Assembly: GCF_000421545.1 (NCBI RefSeq)
Contig: NZ_ATXF01000006.1
Span: 62,001 to 126,000 of the forward strand
From: Agromyces italicus DSM 16388
GTDB lineage: Bacteria > Actinomycetota > Actinomycetes > Actinomycetales > Microbacteriaceae
Length of the DNA stretch: 64,000 nucleotides
Direction: 5' to 3'
The notes below the pieces were generated by a model. It was not told the origin of the DNA and did no database searches. It saw only the letters and a list, made by a program, of their open reading frames with translations. Positions 27,241 through 36,176 of the stretch are shown here, piece after piece. The position numbers and the translations under genes were made by a program. Numbering within the stretch: the stretch's first letter is position 1; every line of letters starts with the position of its first letter.

Positions 27241-27368
27241 CCCACCGACGATAGCCCGCCCCGGCTCACCGTATGGTCACGCCGCTCGCGTCCTCCTCGA
27301 CAGGTTCTTCGCCATGAGGACGGTTCGAACCGGCCTCGGCGCGCCGAACCTCACTCGGCCGCGCCGGG

Positions 27369-28583
27369 CTAGAGTTCGACGCCCACGAGCACCGGCTCGG
27401 GCCGCAGCACCACGCCGAACTCGGCCTGCACCCGTTGCTGCACGAAGCGCGCGAGCTGCGCGAGCTCGTCGGCGCTCGCGCCGCCCCGGTTCGTGAGCGC
27501 GAGGGTGTGCTTCGATGAGATCGCGGCGCGCGACCCGGGCAGGGCGAATCCGCGCGAGATGCCCGAGTGCTCGATCAGCCACGCCGCCGAGAGCTTCACG
27601 AGCGGCCCGCGGGCCGTGGCATGCGTCGGTGCCTCCATGCCGGCGGCCTCGGGCTCGGCCTGGAGCGCGAGGAACGCGTCGAGCGGGGTGCCCGAGGCGA
27701 TCGTCGCCAGCGGGGTCACCTCGTCGGGCTCATCGGGCTCGAGGTACCAACGAGGAGCGTCTGCGGGCATCGAGCGGGCCGTGCGCTCGGTCACGATCGG
27801 GTTGGTGAAGAACGAGCCCGCGCTCACCGAATCGGGGTCGGCAGGGTCGAGCACCATGCCCTTCGAGGCGCGCAGCGCGAGCACCGTCTCGCGCACCCGC
27901 GCGACCGGCACCCGGTCGCCGAGCTGCGCGTGCAGGGCGCCGGCGAGCTGGGCGTAGGCGATGGGCTGCCCAGGGGCCTCACCGAGCACGGCGAGCTCGG
28001 AGGCGGTGTCGTGCAGCTCGAGCTCGACCGAGATCACGATTCCGGGCAGGCCCTGCTTCAGCACCGAGGTGCGGTAGCCGAGCTCGAGCTCCTCGGCCGT
28101 CATGCGGCGCGGGCGCTCGGCGCCCTCGTCGAGGAACTCGATCGCGACGAGCGTCGAGGCGAGCTCCTGGCCGTAGGCGCCGATGTTCTGCACGGGCGCG
28201 GCACCGACCGAGCCCGGGATGCCCGAGAGCGCCTCGAGGCCCGAGTAGCCGTGCTCGACCGTCCAGGCGACGAGGTCGTCCCACACCTCGCCGGCCTGCA
28301 CACGGAGGCGCACCGATCCGGTGGCCGAGGCGCGGAGGCCCGCACCGTCGCCCGGCATCACTTCGATGCCCTTCGTCGCGACGCGGATGACGGTGCCCTG
28401 GAAGCCCTCGTCGGCGACGAGCAGGTTCGAGCCGCCGCCGAGCGCGAGCCACGGATCATCCGACGACCAGGCCTCCGCTGCGAGGTCGACGAGGTCGCGC
28501 TGGGTCGTCGCGGTGACGAGCCGGCTGATCGGCCCGCCGACCCGCAGGGTCGTGAGCTCCGAGAACGAAGTGGCGCCGCTCAT
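27369..28583 (-). CDS. murB: UDP-N-acetylenolpyruvoylglucosamine reductase
   Basis: 404 aa. FAD-binding region TTLRVGGPISRLVTATTQRDLV and ALGGGSNLLVADEGFQGTVIRV; catalytic region SGIPGSVGAAPVQNIGAYGQEL and RTSVLK; the catalytic Ser lies in SVSAGSFFTNPIV. This matches type I MurB, with a longer C-terminus as usual for actinobacteria. It reduces the enolpyruvyl group with NADPH to make UDP-MurNAc for peptidoglycan. It begins 1 nt after the hadB stop, so it is part of a hadA-hadB-murB operon. Confidence 0.96.
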   Translation of the reverse strand: MSGATSFSELTTLRVGGPISRLVTATTQRDLVDLAAEAWSSDDPWLALGGGSNLLVADEGFQGTVIRVATKGIEVMPGDGAGLRASATGSVRLRVQAGEVWDDLVAWTVEHGYSGLEALSGIPGSVGAAPVQNIGAYGQELASTLVAIEFLDEGAERPRRMTAEELELGYRTSVLKQGLPGIVISVELELHDTASELAVLGEAPGQPIAYAQLAGALHAQLGDRVPVARVRETVLALRASKGMVLDPADPDSVSAGSFFTNPIVTERTARSMPADAPRWYLEPDEPDEVTPLATIASGTPLDAFLALQAEPEAAGMEAPTHATARGPLVKLSAAWLIEHSGISRGFALPGSRAAISSKHTLALTNRGGASADELAQLARFVQQRVQAEFGVVLRPEPVLVGVEL

Positions 28584-28584
28584 G

Positions 28585-29022
28585 TCAGCCGAGCGCGACG
28601 CGAACCTGCGCCTTGCCGAGCACGGTGTCGTCGCCGAGCTTGACGGTGAGGTCGATGCGGGCGACGGCCTGGGCCTCGTCGAGCTGGCCGACCTTCGCGG
28701 AGACCGTGACGAGGGCGCCGTCGACGGGGTCGACGACGACCGGGCGGGTGAACCGCACCTGGTAGTCGACGACGCGGCCGGGATCACCGGCCCAGTCGAC
28801 GACCGGCTGCACGGCGAATCCCATCGTGAGCATGCCGTGGGCGAGGACTCCCGGCAGCCCCACCGACGCGGCGACGTCGTCGCGGTAGTGGATCGGGTTG
28901 AAGTCGCCCGAGGCGCCGGCGTAACGCACGAGCGAGTCGCGGGAGAGCGGGAACCCGCGCTCGGCGACCACATCGCCCACGGCGAGGGCGGCGAAGTCGG
29001 GAGCGGCGGTTTCGGCGGCCAT
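28585..29022 (-). CDS. hadB: MaoC-like (3R)-hydroxyacyl dehydratase subunit HadB
   Basis: 145 aa hot-dog fold protein. The hydratase motif YAGASGDFNPIHYRDDVAASVGLPGVLAHGML contains the catalytic Asp and His. By family it pairs with the HadA-like subunit to dehydrate 3-hydroxyacyl intermediates in fatty acid elongation. Its ATG overlaps the hadA stop by 1 nt and murB follows after 1 nt. The hadA-hadB-murB order is conserved in many actinobacteria outside the mycolate formers, where the exact substrate is not settled. Confidence 0.92.
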   Translation of the reverse strand: MAAETAAPDFAALAVGDVVAERGFPLSRDSLVRYAGASGDFNPIHYRDDVAASVGLPGVLAHGMLTMGFAVQPVVDWAGDPGRVVDYQVRFTRPVVVDPVDGALVTVSAKVGQLDEAQAVARIDLTVKLGDDTVLGKAQVRVALG

Positions 29023-29468
29023 CAGTCCTCTCCTCGGATGACGAGCGTCGAGATCGCGGTGACGACGTGCTCGCCCGCGGCATCGGTGATCGCCGTCTCG
29101 GCGGTGACCATCGAGTGGGCCCCGAGCGTCTTGACGCTCGCGACGGTGAGGGTCGCCGTGAGCAGGTCGCCCGCGATGATCGGCCGCGTCGAGGTGAAGC
29201 GCTGGTCGCCGTGCACCACGCGCGAGAAGTCGATGCCCGCGTCGGGGTCGGCGAGCAGCTGGGCGAGCGAGTGCTCCTGCACGACGACGGCGAAGGTCGG
29301 CGGGGCGACGACGTCGGCGTAGCCGGCGGCCGCGGCGGCCGTGGGGTCGAGGTTGATCGGGTTCGTCGCGAACACGGCGCGGGCGAACTCGCGCACCTTC
29401 TCACGACCGACGAGGTAGGGCTCGGTCGGCGGGTAGACCCGCCCCTGCAGCTCGGGGTTCACAGACAC
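29022..29468 (-). CDS. hadA: FAS1-type dehydratase domain protein HadA
   Basis: 148 aa, GTG start with TAGACT 6 nt upstream on the minus strand (leaderless). The hot-dog domain has YLVGREKVREFARAVFATNPI at the start and APPTFAVVVQEHSL plus RVVHGDQRFTSTRPIIAGDLL later. It lacks the full catalytic hydratase motif present in HadB and is thought to supply the substrate pocket of the heterodimer. First gene of the hadA-hadB-murB unit. Confidence 0.9.
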   Translation of the reverse strand: MSVNPELQGRVYPPTEPYLVGREKVREFARAVFATNPINLDPTAAAAAGYADVVAPPTFAVVVQEHSLAQLLADPDAGIDFSRVVHGDQRFTSTRPIIAGDLLTATLTVASVKTLGAHSMVTAETAITDAAGEHVVTAISTLVIRGED

Positions 29469-29526
29469 CCCGTCAGTCTATTCGGCGGCATCGGCGGGCT
29501 CGGCGGCACGCGCCACCCCCGGGGGA

Positions 29527-29599
29527 TTACAGGACATCGCACGATTGACAGGACGGCCTCGCCCGCGGAGTGTCCTGTAAACCCCGAGATGTCCTGTAA
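29527..29599. repeat. Four-box palindromic repeat, copy 2 (73 nt)
   Basis: ACAGGAC boxes at 29529-29535 and 29548-29554; GTCCTGT boxes at 29572-29578 and 29591-29597. The spacing is again 19 nt on both sides, with 24 nt between the inner box starts. The outer arms reach TTACAGGACAT and ATGTCCTGTAA. It lies upstream of hadA and downstream of the tetR stop. Confidence 0.88.
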
Positions 29600-29647
29600 A
29601 CGCGAAGCGCGCGAGGGGGACCCGGGGCGCACGAGGGGCTCGGCGCC

Positions 29648-30262
29648 TCAGCCGCCGCGCAGCCGAGCGAGCCGCAGCCGCAGCGCATCGAGCACGAGTT
29701 CGAGGCCGAGCTCGAACACCCGCTCGGATCGCGCGTCGCCCCGCTCGGCGGAGGCGATGAGCCGGTCGAGGCTCCGGGTGGGCGCATCGGGCTGCCAGAT
29801 GTCGTCGGGCGAGGCGACGTCGAGCCCGAATCCGAGGGCGAACGCGTCGAGCACGGCGACGACGGAGAGCACCTCGTCGTCGGGGAACCCGCCGTCGGCG
29901 AGTGCCGTCGCGAGAGCGTCGTAGCTCGCGATGACACTGTCGTCGGTGATCGTCTTGCCGACGAGCAGCGGTACGATCGCCGGGTGCTCGGCGTAGAGCC
30001 GTCGCAGCCCCTGCATCGTGGTGACGACGACCTCATCCCAGGTGCCCGAGGGCGGCTCGGGCAGGTACCTGCTGCCGAGCCTGCCGCGCATGAGCTCGAT
30101 GATGCCGTCGCGCCCGTCGACGTGGTTGTAGAGCGAGGACGGGGTGACGCCGAGGCTGCGGGCGAGCGCATTGACCCCGAAGACGGCGCCCGAATCCACG
30201 AGTTCGATCGCGGCATCGGCGATGCGATCGGCCGACAGCAGCGGTACCTTCGGCCTCGCCAT
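29648..30262 (-). CDS. TetR-family repressor, divergent from MFS permease
   Basis: 204 aa from the ATG at 30262. Helix-turn-helix: LLSADRIADAAIELVDSGAVFGVNALARSLGVTPSSLYNHVDGRDGII. The C-terminal domain has the TetR_C pattern (WDEVVVTTMQGLRRLYAEHPAIVPLLV). The gene is separated by 182 nt from the divergent MFS gene; a 9-bp palindrome lies near the middle. It most likely represses the transporter-amidohydrolase pair and itself until the substrate appears. Confidence 0.9.
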   Translation of the reverse strand: MARPKVPLLSADRIADAAIELVDSGAVFGVNALARSLGVTPSSLYNHVDGRDGIIELMRGRLGSRYLPEPPSGTWDEVVVTTMQGLRRLYAEHPAIVPLLVGKTITDDSVIASYDALATALADGGFPDDEVLSVVAVLDAFALGFGLDVASPDDIWQPDAPTRSLDRLIASAERGDARSERVFELGLELVLDALRLRLARLRGG

Positions 30263-30354
30263 GCGCACTCCTCGGGTCGGTCGGTCGGTTGACCAGGTCA
30301 GCCTACGCGGATGCCCCGGGCCGGGGTTTCGCGATCCGGCATCACGAGGCATAA

Positions 30355-30375
30355 TAAACGAATACCATTCGTTTA
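30355..30375. promoter_or_regulatory. TetR operator palindrome
   Basis: TAAACGAAT and ATTCGTTTA, perfect 9-bp arms around ACC, in an AT-rich spot (CATAATAAACG) of otherwise GC-rich DNA. It lies between the divergent tetR and MFS starts and overlaps a plausible -10 (CATAAT). Confidence 0.8.
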
Positions 30376-30444
30376 GTGCGGCACCGCGCCGCATCATCCC
30401 ACCCGGCACGCCGCAGTGCCCCGATCCCCCAACCGGAGCCCCCG

Positions 30445-31743
30445 ATGTCGCACTCCGACCTCAGCGCACGCGTCCCGCTGCGCCTGCCCACCGCGACCGC
30501 GACCTTCGCGATCGCCATCGCCGGTTACCTCGGCGTCAACCTCTCGCCGTACATGATCACCGCCCTGCAGACCGCGCTCGGCGCCGACGTGCTCACCGCG
30601 AGCTGGATCGTGACCGGCGCCCTCCTCGCGACCGCGATCGTCGGCCTCGCGATGGCGCCGCTCTGCGCCGGCCCCCGCAGACTGCTCGTCGCCCGGGCGG
30701 GGCTCGCGCTCGGGGTCGTCGGCTTCGGCGCCGCCGCACTCGTGCCCGCGCCGGGCGTCGTCGTGGCCGGGCTGCTCGTCGGCGGCGCCGGGGCCGGCGG
30801 TGCGGTCGCCGCCGCGGGCGCCGCCCTCGCGGCATTCCGCAACCCCGACCGGGTCGCGGGATTCAACGGCCTCGCGAACCGCGGCGTCATCACCATCGTG
30901 CTCTTCGTCGTGCCGCTCATCGGCCTCGCCCCGATCGACGTGTTCGGGGCACTCGCGCTCTTCAGCCTCATCGGCATCGCCGTGAGCGGCTGGCTGCCCG
31001 CCGCGCCGGTGCACGCACCGCAGGCCGGCGCCGCGGTCGCCGAGGCGGTGCCCGTCGAGATCCCGCCGACCGGCGTCGTTCGCGCCGTGCCCGTGCGCAG
31101 CGCGGCGACCACCCGCCTCGTCACGATCGCCGGGTTCACCCTGCTCGTGACCTTCGCACTCTGGGCCGCGAGCGAGGACTCGCTCTGGGCGATGGCCGGC
31201 GTCATGGGCGCAGAGCAGGCGGCGCTGACCCCCGAGGGCCTCGGCCTCGCCCTCAGCGGCGCGACGGCGGGCGGACTCATCGGTTCGGTGCTGCTCATGA
31301 TCGTCGGCGACCGCTTCGGGCGCGCACTGCCCCTCGGCATCCTGCTCGGGCTCGGCGGACTCCTGAAGATCGTGGAGGGCTTCACGAGCGACGAGACCTC
31401 GTTCATCGTCGTGTTCATCGCGTGGAACTCCATCTACGCCGTCGCCTTCATGTACTTCGTCTCGACCTCGGCGGCGCTCGACGTCGACGGCCGCTGGTCG
31501 GGGCCGCTGCTCGCCGTGTACCTCGTCGGTTCGAGCCTCACCCCGGTCATCGGGGCGGGGCTCGTCGAGGTGCTCGGCTACCAGGGCTTCGCCGTCGCGC
31601 TCGGCATCGCGAGCTTCGTGCTCGCGGTACCGGCCATCGCCGTCGCCCGTCTCTCGACCCGCCTCCAACGCGCCGAGGCCGACCCGTCGGCCGGCGCGCG
31701 CCCCGAGGCATCCACCACACAGACCCAGGAGGTCACCGCGTGA
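30445..31743 (+). CDS. MFS transporter coupled to an amidohydrolase
   Basis: 432 aa, about 12 membrane helices in two halves joined by a cytoplasmic loop near residues 190-220. The ATG at 30445 follows CCGGAG. It lacks the DHA2 drug-exporter motifs and has the shape of a 12-helix importer or sugar/organic acid carrier. Its stop overlaps the amidohydrolase GTG (GTGA), so it most likely imports the compound hydrolysed by that enzyme or exports the product. The divergent TetR gene is the likely regulator. Confidence 0.88.
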   Translation: MSHSDLSARVPLRLPTATATFAIAIAGYLGVNLSPYMITALQTALGADVLTASWIVTGALLATAIVGLAMAPLCAGPRRLLVARAGLALGVVGFGAAALVPAPGVVVAGLLVGGAGAGGAVAAAGAALAAFRNPDRVAGFNGLANRGVITIVLFVVPLIGLAPIDVFGALALFSLIGIAVSGWLPAAPVHAPQAGAAVAEAVPVEIPPTGVVRAVPVRSAATTRLVTIAGFTLLVTFALWAASEDSLWAMAGVMGAEQAALTPEGLGLALSGATAGGLIGSVLLMIVGDRFGRALPLGILLGLGGLLKIVEGFTSDETSFIVVFIAWNSIYAVAFMYFVSTSAALDVDGRWSGPLLAVYLVGSSLTPVIGAGLVEVLGYQGFAVALGIASFVLAVPAIAVARLSTRLQRAEADPSAGARPEASTTQTQEVTA

Positions 31744-33374
31744 GCCGCACCCTCGTCACCAACGCCCGCATCTTCACCGCGAACCGGCCCGGCGACGGCG
31801 CCGAGTGGGCCGACGCCCTCGTCGTCGACGGCGAGACGCTCGCCTTCGTCGGGGATGCCGCGACCGCGGCCGCGACGGCCGGGCCGGGCGCCGAGGTGCT
31901 CGACCTCGGTGGGCGGCTCGTGGTGCCCGGATTCCTCGATGTGCACACCCACCTGCACATGCTCGGCGACGCGCTCGGCCGCGTGCAGTTGCGCGACGCG
32001 CGCGACCTCGGCGAGATCCAGGCGCGCCTGCGGGCCGCCCGCGACGCGGCTCCCGAGGCGCCGCACCTCCTCGGCGTCTCGTGGCTGTTCGACTCGGTGC
32101 CCGGCGGGTCGCCGACCCGGCAGATGATCGACGAGGTCGTCGCCGACGTGCCCGTGTACCTCGACGCCAACGACCTGCACTCGACCTGGGTGAACAGCGC
32201 CGCCCTCGCCGAGCTCGGAATCACCCGCGACACCCCCGACCCGCTCGGCGGGCGCATCGGCCGCGACGCCGACGGCGAGCCCGACGGCATGCTCTACGAG
32301 ACCGCCTCGCAGCACTACGTGTGGACGCACCTCGCCGAGGTCGCGACCGACGCCGACCGCGACGACGCCGTCGAGCGAGCGCTCGACGCCTATCTCGCGA
32401 CGGGCGTGACCGGAGCGGCCGACATGGCGTTCGGCGAACTCGAGCTCGAGTCGTTCGAGCGCGTCGTCGCCCGGCGCGGCGGGCTGCCGTTCCACCTCGT
32501 CGCATATTGGCTCGTCGGCAACACGGGCGACGAGGCCGAGAACCTCGCGCAGGTCGCCCGCGCCGTCGAACTCGCCGAGGGCGGCACGCCGTGGCTGCGC
32601 ATCGCCGGCATCAAGCTCATCACCGACGGCGTCATCGACGCGTGCACCGCCGCGATGCACGCGCCCTACGCCGACGGCACGAACGCCGACCCGATCTGGC
32701 CGTACGAGCAGATGGCGCCCGTCGTGGCCGCCGCCGATGCCGCGGGGCTCCAGGTCGCGCTGCACGCGATCGGCGACGCGGCGAGCTCGTCGGCGCTCGA
32801 CGCGATCGAGCACGCGATCGAGGTCAACGGCGAGCGGCCCGGCGACCGCCCCCGGCGTCACCGCGTCGAGCACCTCGAGTACGCCGCGCCCGGCACCGCC
32901 GAGCGGATGGCGCGGCTCGGCGTCACGGCGTCGATGCAGCCGGTGCACTGCGACCCGTCGATCATGGACAACTGGATGGCCCGGCTCGGCGACGCCCGCG
33001 TCGACCGAGGCTTCGCGTGGCCCGAGTACCGCGACGCGGGCGCCCTGCTCGCGTTCTCGACCGACGCGCCGACCGCGCCGCACCTCTCGCTGCCGAACCT
33101 CTACATCGCGACGACCCGCAAGTCGGCGCTCGACCCGTCGCTGCCGGCGTACGCGCCGCAGTATGCGCTGCCGCTCGCCGAGGCGCTCGGCCACGCGACG
33201 CGCGACGCGGCCGCGTCGATCCGTGAGGAGGACGTGCGCGGGCGTCTCGCCGAAGGGCTCGCCGCCGACTTCGCCGTGCTCGACCTCGACCCGTTCGAGG
33301 CCGGCGCGCCCGCGCTGCTCGATGCCCGAGTCATCCGCACCGTCGTCGCCGGCCGCACCGCCTACGAGGCGTAG
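31740..33374 (+). CDS. Amidohydrolase (YtcJ-like metallo-dependent hydrolase)
   Basis: 544 aa. Amidohydrolase_3 layout: a split beta-sandwich at both ends (LVTNARIFTANRPG and ADFAVLDLDPFEAGAPALLDARV) around a TIM barrel. Metal ligands are visible: the HxH pair in FLDVHTHLHML, His in QVALHAIGDAA, His in RVEHLEYAAP and Asp in FSTDAPTAPH. YtcJ-like enzymes hydrolyse amides or formamides and the specificity varies widely. The GTG start overlaps the MFS stop. No sequence feature fixes the substrate. Confidence 0.9.
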   Translation: MSRTLVTNARIFTANRPGDGAEWADALVVDGETLAFVGDAATAAATAGPGAEVLDLGGRLVVPGFLDVHTHLHMLGDALGRVQLRDARDLGEIQARLRAARDAAPEAPHLLGVSWLFDSVPGGSPTRQMIDEVVADVPVYLDANDLHSTWVNSAALAELGITRDTPDPLGGRIGRDADGEPDGMLYETASQHYVWTHLAEVATDADRDDAVERALDAYLATGVTGAADMAFGELELESFERVVARRGGLPFHLVAYWLVGNTGDEAENLAQVARAVELAEGGTPWLRIAGIKLITDGVIDACTAAMHAPYADGTNADPIWPYEQMAPVVAAADAAGLQVALHAIGDAASSSALDAIEHAIEVNGERPGDRPRRHRVEHLEYAAPGTAERMARLGVTASMQPVHCDPSIMDNWMARLGDARVDRGFAWPEYRDAGALLAFSTDAPTAPHLSLPNLYIATTRKSALDPSLPAYAPQYALPLAEALGHATRDAAASIREEDVRGRLAEGLAADFAVLDLDPFEAGAPALLDARVIRTVVAGRTAYEA

Positions 33375-33462
33375 GCGGTCCCTGATTCGGCGGGCCGCGG
33401 TCGCGAGCGGTGTCGTGGCATTGCGAGCTGATGTCCATGGGAGCGCAGCAGCGCGAGGAGAC

Positions 33463-34539
33463 TTAGCGAGATTTAAGGTACGTGTACTGCAGGTTCGGGT
33501 TCACTGTGAGGACTGCAAGGGCTCCCCCGACCAGAACCCCGGCCACAGCCGCCAACGCGTGTACCGTGAGTTCCTCCAGCAGGGCAGACGCATCGGGTGG
33601 CCGCGCTGACGTCATGACTATCGCGAACCCGATCGACCCGAGCAGGATGCTTGCAGGTAACACCCATGTGGCACCTTCGACGACGTGCTGCAAAATCAGA
33701 TGTCGCTTGCGGACACCCAGCTGCAGTGAGGTGCTGATCTCAAGTCGACGCATCCAAACAGCAGCGAATCCAACCAGGACGAACAGGCCGACACCTGCTG
33801 CGGCGATCAGTTGGGTACCACGCTCGCGGAACTGAGCATCGAAGCCGGGATCGGTTCCGAGCGTCGTGTTTAGCTGATTGACCTCCGGAATGGCGGCATC
33901 ATCAGCTCCTGAGTCGGCGGCGTACAACACAAGGTCAAGGAGTTTGTCATTGACCGGCCAGACATGGATCCAGCATTCATCGAACGGGCGATGGTCAGCA
34001 GTACCAGCGACCGCACTACTTGCGAGCCGGGAATCCCTCCCATCCTCTGGAAAGTTGTATATCCCGCGAACAGCTACTTGTTCGCCGGATGTGAGTGGAA
34101 GATTCGATCCACGCTCTGCACCAATGACTGTCGCGAGCCCGTCGGGTAGGAGAAGCCCCGGCTGTGGCGCGGTGCTGGCGCCCAACAACGTGGCCGCGTC
34201 CCCGGCCGTCTCAACGACCGGTATCGGGTTGTCCGGCCGAACCACAGGGCTGATGACCGAATCTGTGAACCGGAGCGCGACCGCTCCCTGGACACCCGGA
34301 ACACTGTCCAGCGCGACGCAACGGTCCGCGTCGATCGCCTGGTCCGATCGCACCTGCACGGTGGATCCTCCGCGCTCGTCGAAGGTGTACGCAGTCTGAA
34401 GTACTTGCACCGCCTGGAGGGTGTCCAACAGGTATGTGCCGGCTCCGACAGCGACAGCAACGGCGAGCCAGACGACCGCGCCAGATGCTCCGGACTTGAC
34501 GTTGCGAATCGCTTCGGTGAGAACTGACCGTAGCTTCAC
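33463..34539 (-). CDS. MacB/FtsX-like ABC permease of the low-GC operon
   Basis: 358 aa from the GTG at 34539, placed by GGGGGG just upstream and a 4-nt overlap with the ATPase stop. Topology: TM1 (~residues 18-39), a large extracellular domain to ~235 with two Cys (DRCVALDS, FDECWIHVW), then three helices (LIAAAGVGLFVLVGFAAVW, WVLPASILLGSIGFAIVM, ALAAVAGVLVGGALAVL). This 1+3 layout is typical of MacB/FtsX-type mechanotransmission permeases. Base composition is less GC-rich than the flanks. Last gene of the five-gene operon; probably works with the ATPase and adaptor on the secreted peptide or its target. Confidence 0.85.
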   Translation of the reverse strand: MKLRSVLTEAIRNVKSGASGAVVWLAVAVAVGAGTYLLDTLQAVQVLQTAYTFDERGGSTVQVRSDQAIDADRCVALDSVPGVQGAVALRFTDSVISPVVRPDNPIPVVETAGDAATLLGASTAPQPGLLLPDGLATVIGAERGSNLPLTSGEQVAVRGIYNFPEDGRDSRLASSAVAGTADHRPFDECWIHVWPVNDKLLDLVLYAADSGADDAAIPEVNQLNTTLGTDPGFDAQFRERGTQLIAAAGVGLFVLVGFAAVWMRRLEISTSLQLGVRKRHLILQHVVEGATWVLPASILLGSIGFAIVMTSARPPDASALLEELTVHALAAVAGVLVGGALAVLTVNPNLQYTYLKSR

Positions 34540-35132
34540 TGTCCCCCCAGGTCGACGAGCGAGTCGCACATCTCGATCACCTGTGCATCGTGTGTGGCGA
34601 CGATCACGATCCGCCCGCGAGATCGGAGGTTGAGAAGCGAGCCGCTGACGGCCGCTGCGCTGTGGCGATCAAGTTGAGCTGTCGGCTCGTCGACTAACAG
34701 GCAGCGAGGGTCACGTGCGACCGCTCGCGCAAGCATCAGCCGTTGGGCTTGCCCACCCGACAGCGCCTTGAACGGCAGGTCGCCGGCCTCTTCGAGTCCA
34801 AAGGTCCTCAATATTTCAAGAGCATTCGGCTCCGCATCGGGCCGGGACGCGCCTTTCGCAAGGAGCGGGAGGACTACATGGTCGAGGGCGGATCGATTTG
34901 CGACACCATTCGAAGTTTGAAACACCCAGTAGATGTCATCGACCTGGTCTCGGTCCACTGACCCTTCTGCTGGATCCAGCATGCCGGCAAGGATGGCTAG
35001 AAGTGTCGACTTCCCGGAACCTGAAGGGCCGACAAGCGCGTAGATCAGCCCGGGCTCGAATGTCAACGTTCGGTTAGAGAACAGTATGTTGCTCGCGAAA
35101 CGATGCCCAACGTTGCGCAAAACTATCCGCAC
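34536..35132 (-). CDS. ABC ATPase of the low-GC operon (MacB/LolD type)
   Basis: 198 aa from the GTG at 35132 (GAAGAGAG upstream), overlapping the adaptor stop by 10 nt. Walker A GPSGSGKST at residues 35-43, Q-loop WVFQTSNG, signature LSGGQAQRLMLARAVA, Walker B CLLVDEPTAQLD and switch VIVATHDAQVIEMC. It is slightly shorter than typical LolD/MacB ATPases (about 220 aa) but complete. It energises the adjacent permease. Codon use is less GC-biased than elsewhere in the window. Confidence 0.9.
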   Translation of the reverse strand: MRIVLRNVGHRFASNILFSNRTLTFEPGLIYALVGPSGSGKSTLLAILAGMLDPAEGSVDRDQVDDIYWVFQTSNGVANRSALDHVVLPLLAKGASRPDAEPNALEILRTFGLEEAGDLPFKALSGGQAQRLMLARAVARDPRCLLVDEPTAQLDRHSAAAVSGSLLNLRSRGRIVIVATHDAQVIEMCDSLVDLGGQ

Positions 35133-36151
35133 GCTTCGTCTCTCTTCGGGTTGACTAGAACGGTTTTCGGCGCCTTCCCCTCGACCTCCACGAGAGTGCT
35201 GCCGAGCCTCGACGCGACGACCTGGACCACGTAGGTTCGGTTGCCATCGGCGATGCACTGGCGGTCCGTGGTGCCGAACACGCTTGCCGAGGGGACTGCG
35301 ATCACGTCGAGTGGGGCCGACAAGGCAAGTTTGCCGCCAAGCTTGCCATCCTTGCTCGCCATGTAGGCGATCACATCATCCTCATTGGCGAGGTCGGTTA
35401 CGGGACCTGTCGACCTGCCGGTAGCGTCGATGGGAACGTGTGTCTCTCCGATAATGAGCACCCGATCTCCTGCGCGAAGGTCCCCGGGCATCGGTGCAAT
35501 GACTGCCGCCTGAATTGTCTGCTGAAGCTTCGCGAGCTCGCTTCCGGCCTGCACGGATGCTCCGATGCCTGAAGGGCAGTCGCCGAGGGTCACTATTGGC
35601 TCGGCAACCCAAATGATACGGTCAAGCCTGAGTCCGTCGAAGTCGTCCTCGATGCCGCGGTCGGAGTAGAACCGGTGCAGTGCTTCCGCTATCCCCCAGT
35701 CGAAGCTGCGCGTCTCGGAACTCGTGTATCCAAGTCGAGTGAGTTCTTCGATGAGGGCGTCAACGTCTGCACCTGTTTCACCTCCCTCCATGTCTCGCCA
35801 CAGCGGTGACTTGGTGTGCAGCAGGGCGATCGGCTGGTCGTTGATGACGGCGATCACCGCCCCGCTGCCGAGTTTCTCGCCGGGGGCACAGTACGTTGCG
35901 GTGATCGTTCCTGCGCGCGGGCTAGTGATCGGGGCGGGCGTCCCAACATCGAGCGTGACGTTCACTTGCCGCTCGTCCGTGAATTGAGTGGCTTCGACCG
36001 GTATCGTCGCCGCCATTGTTGAGGCTTCCAACGATTCGGGAAGTTGTGGTGGCCGGAGGAGTATGCCTGCGATCAGCCCCACTCCCACCGCGCAGACGCA
36101 GGCGAGGAGGAACATGCTCGTGAGTCTTGGCCTAGTGCTGCTTGAAGCCAT
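35123..36151 (-). CDS. Membrane-anchored adaptor (HlyD/MacA-like) with peptidoglycan-binding-like domain
   Basis: 342 aa. A short basic N-terminus and TM helix (~residues 11-32) place the rest outside the membrane. A lipoyl/biotinyl-like hairpin segment follows (PAPITSPRAGTITATYCAPGEKLGSGAVIAVIND), then a helical segment resembling PG_binding_1 (GADVDALIEELTRLGYTSSET to ALHRFYSDRG), then beta-barrel-like regions. Gram-positive ABC systems with such adaptors usually belong to MacB-type exporters of peptides. It is followed with a 10-nt overlap by the ATPase. Confidence 0.82.
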   Translation of the reverse strand: MASSSTRPRLTSMFLLACVCAVGVGLIAGILLRPPQLPESLEASTMAATIPVEATQFTDERQVNVTLDVGTPAPITSPRAGTITATYCAPGEKLGSGAVIAVINDQPIALLHTKSPLWRDMEGGETGADVDALIEELTRLGYTSSETRSFDWGIAEALHRFYSDRGIEDDFDGLRLDRIIWVAEPIVTLGDCPSGIGASVQAGSELAKLQQTIQAAVIAPMPGDLRAGDRVLIIGETHVPIDATGRSTGPVTDLANEDDVIAYMASKDGKLGGKLALSAPLDVIAVPSASVFGTTDRQCIADGNRTYVVQVVASRLGSTLVEVEGKAPKTVLVNPKRDEACG

Positions 36152-36176
36152 CGCCTTCGTCCTATGTGCGCCGGGT

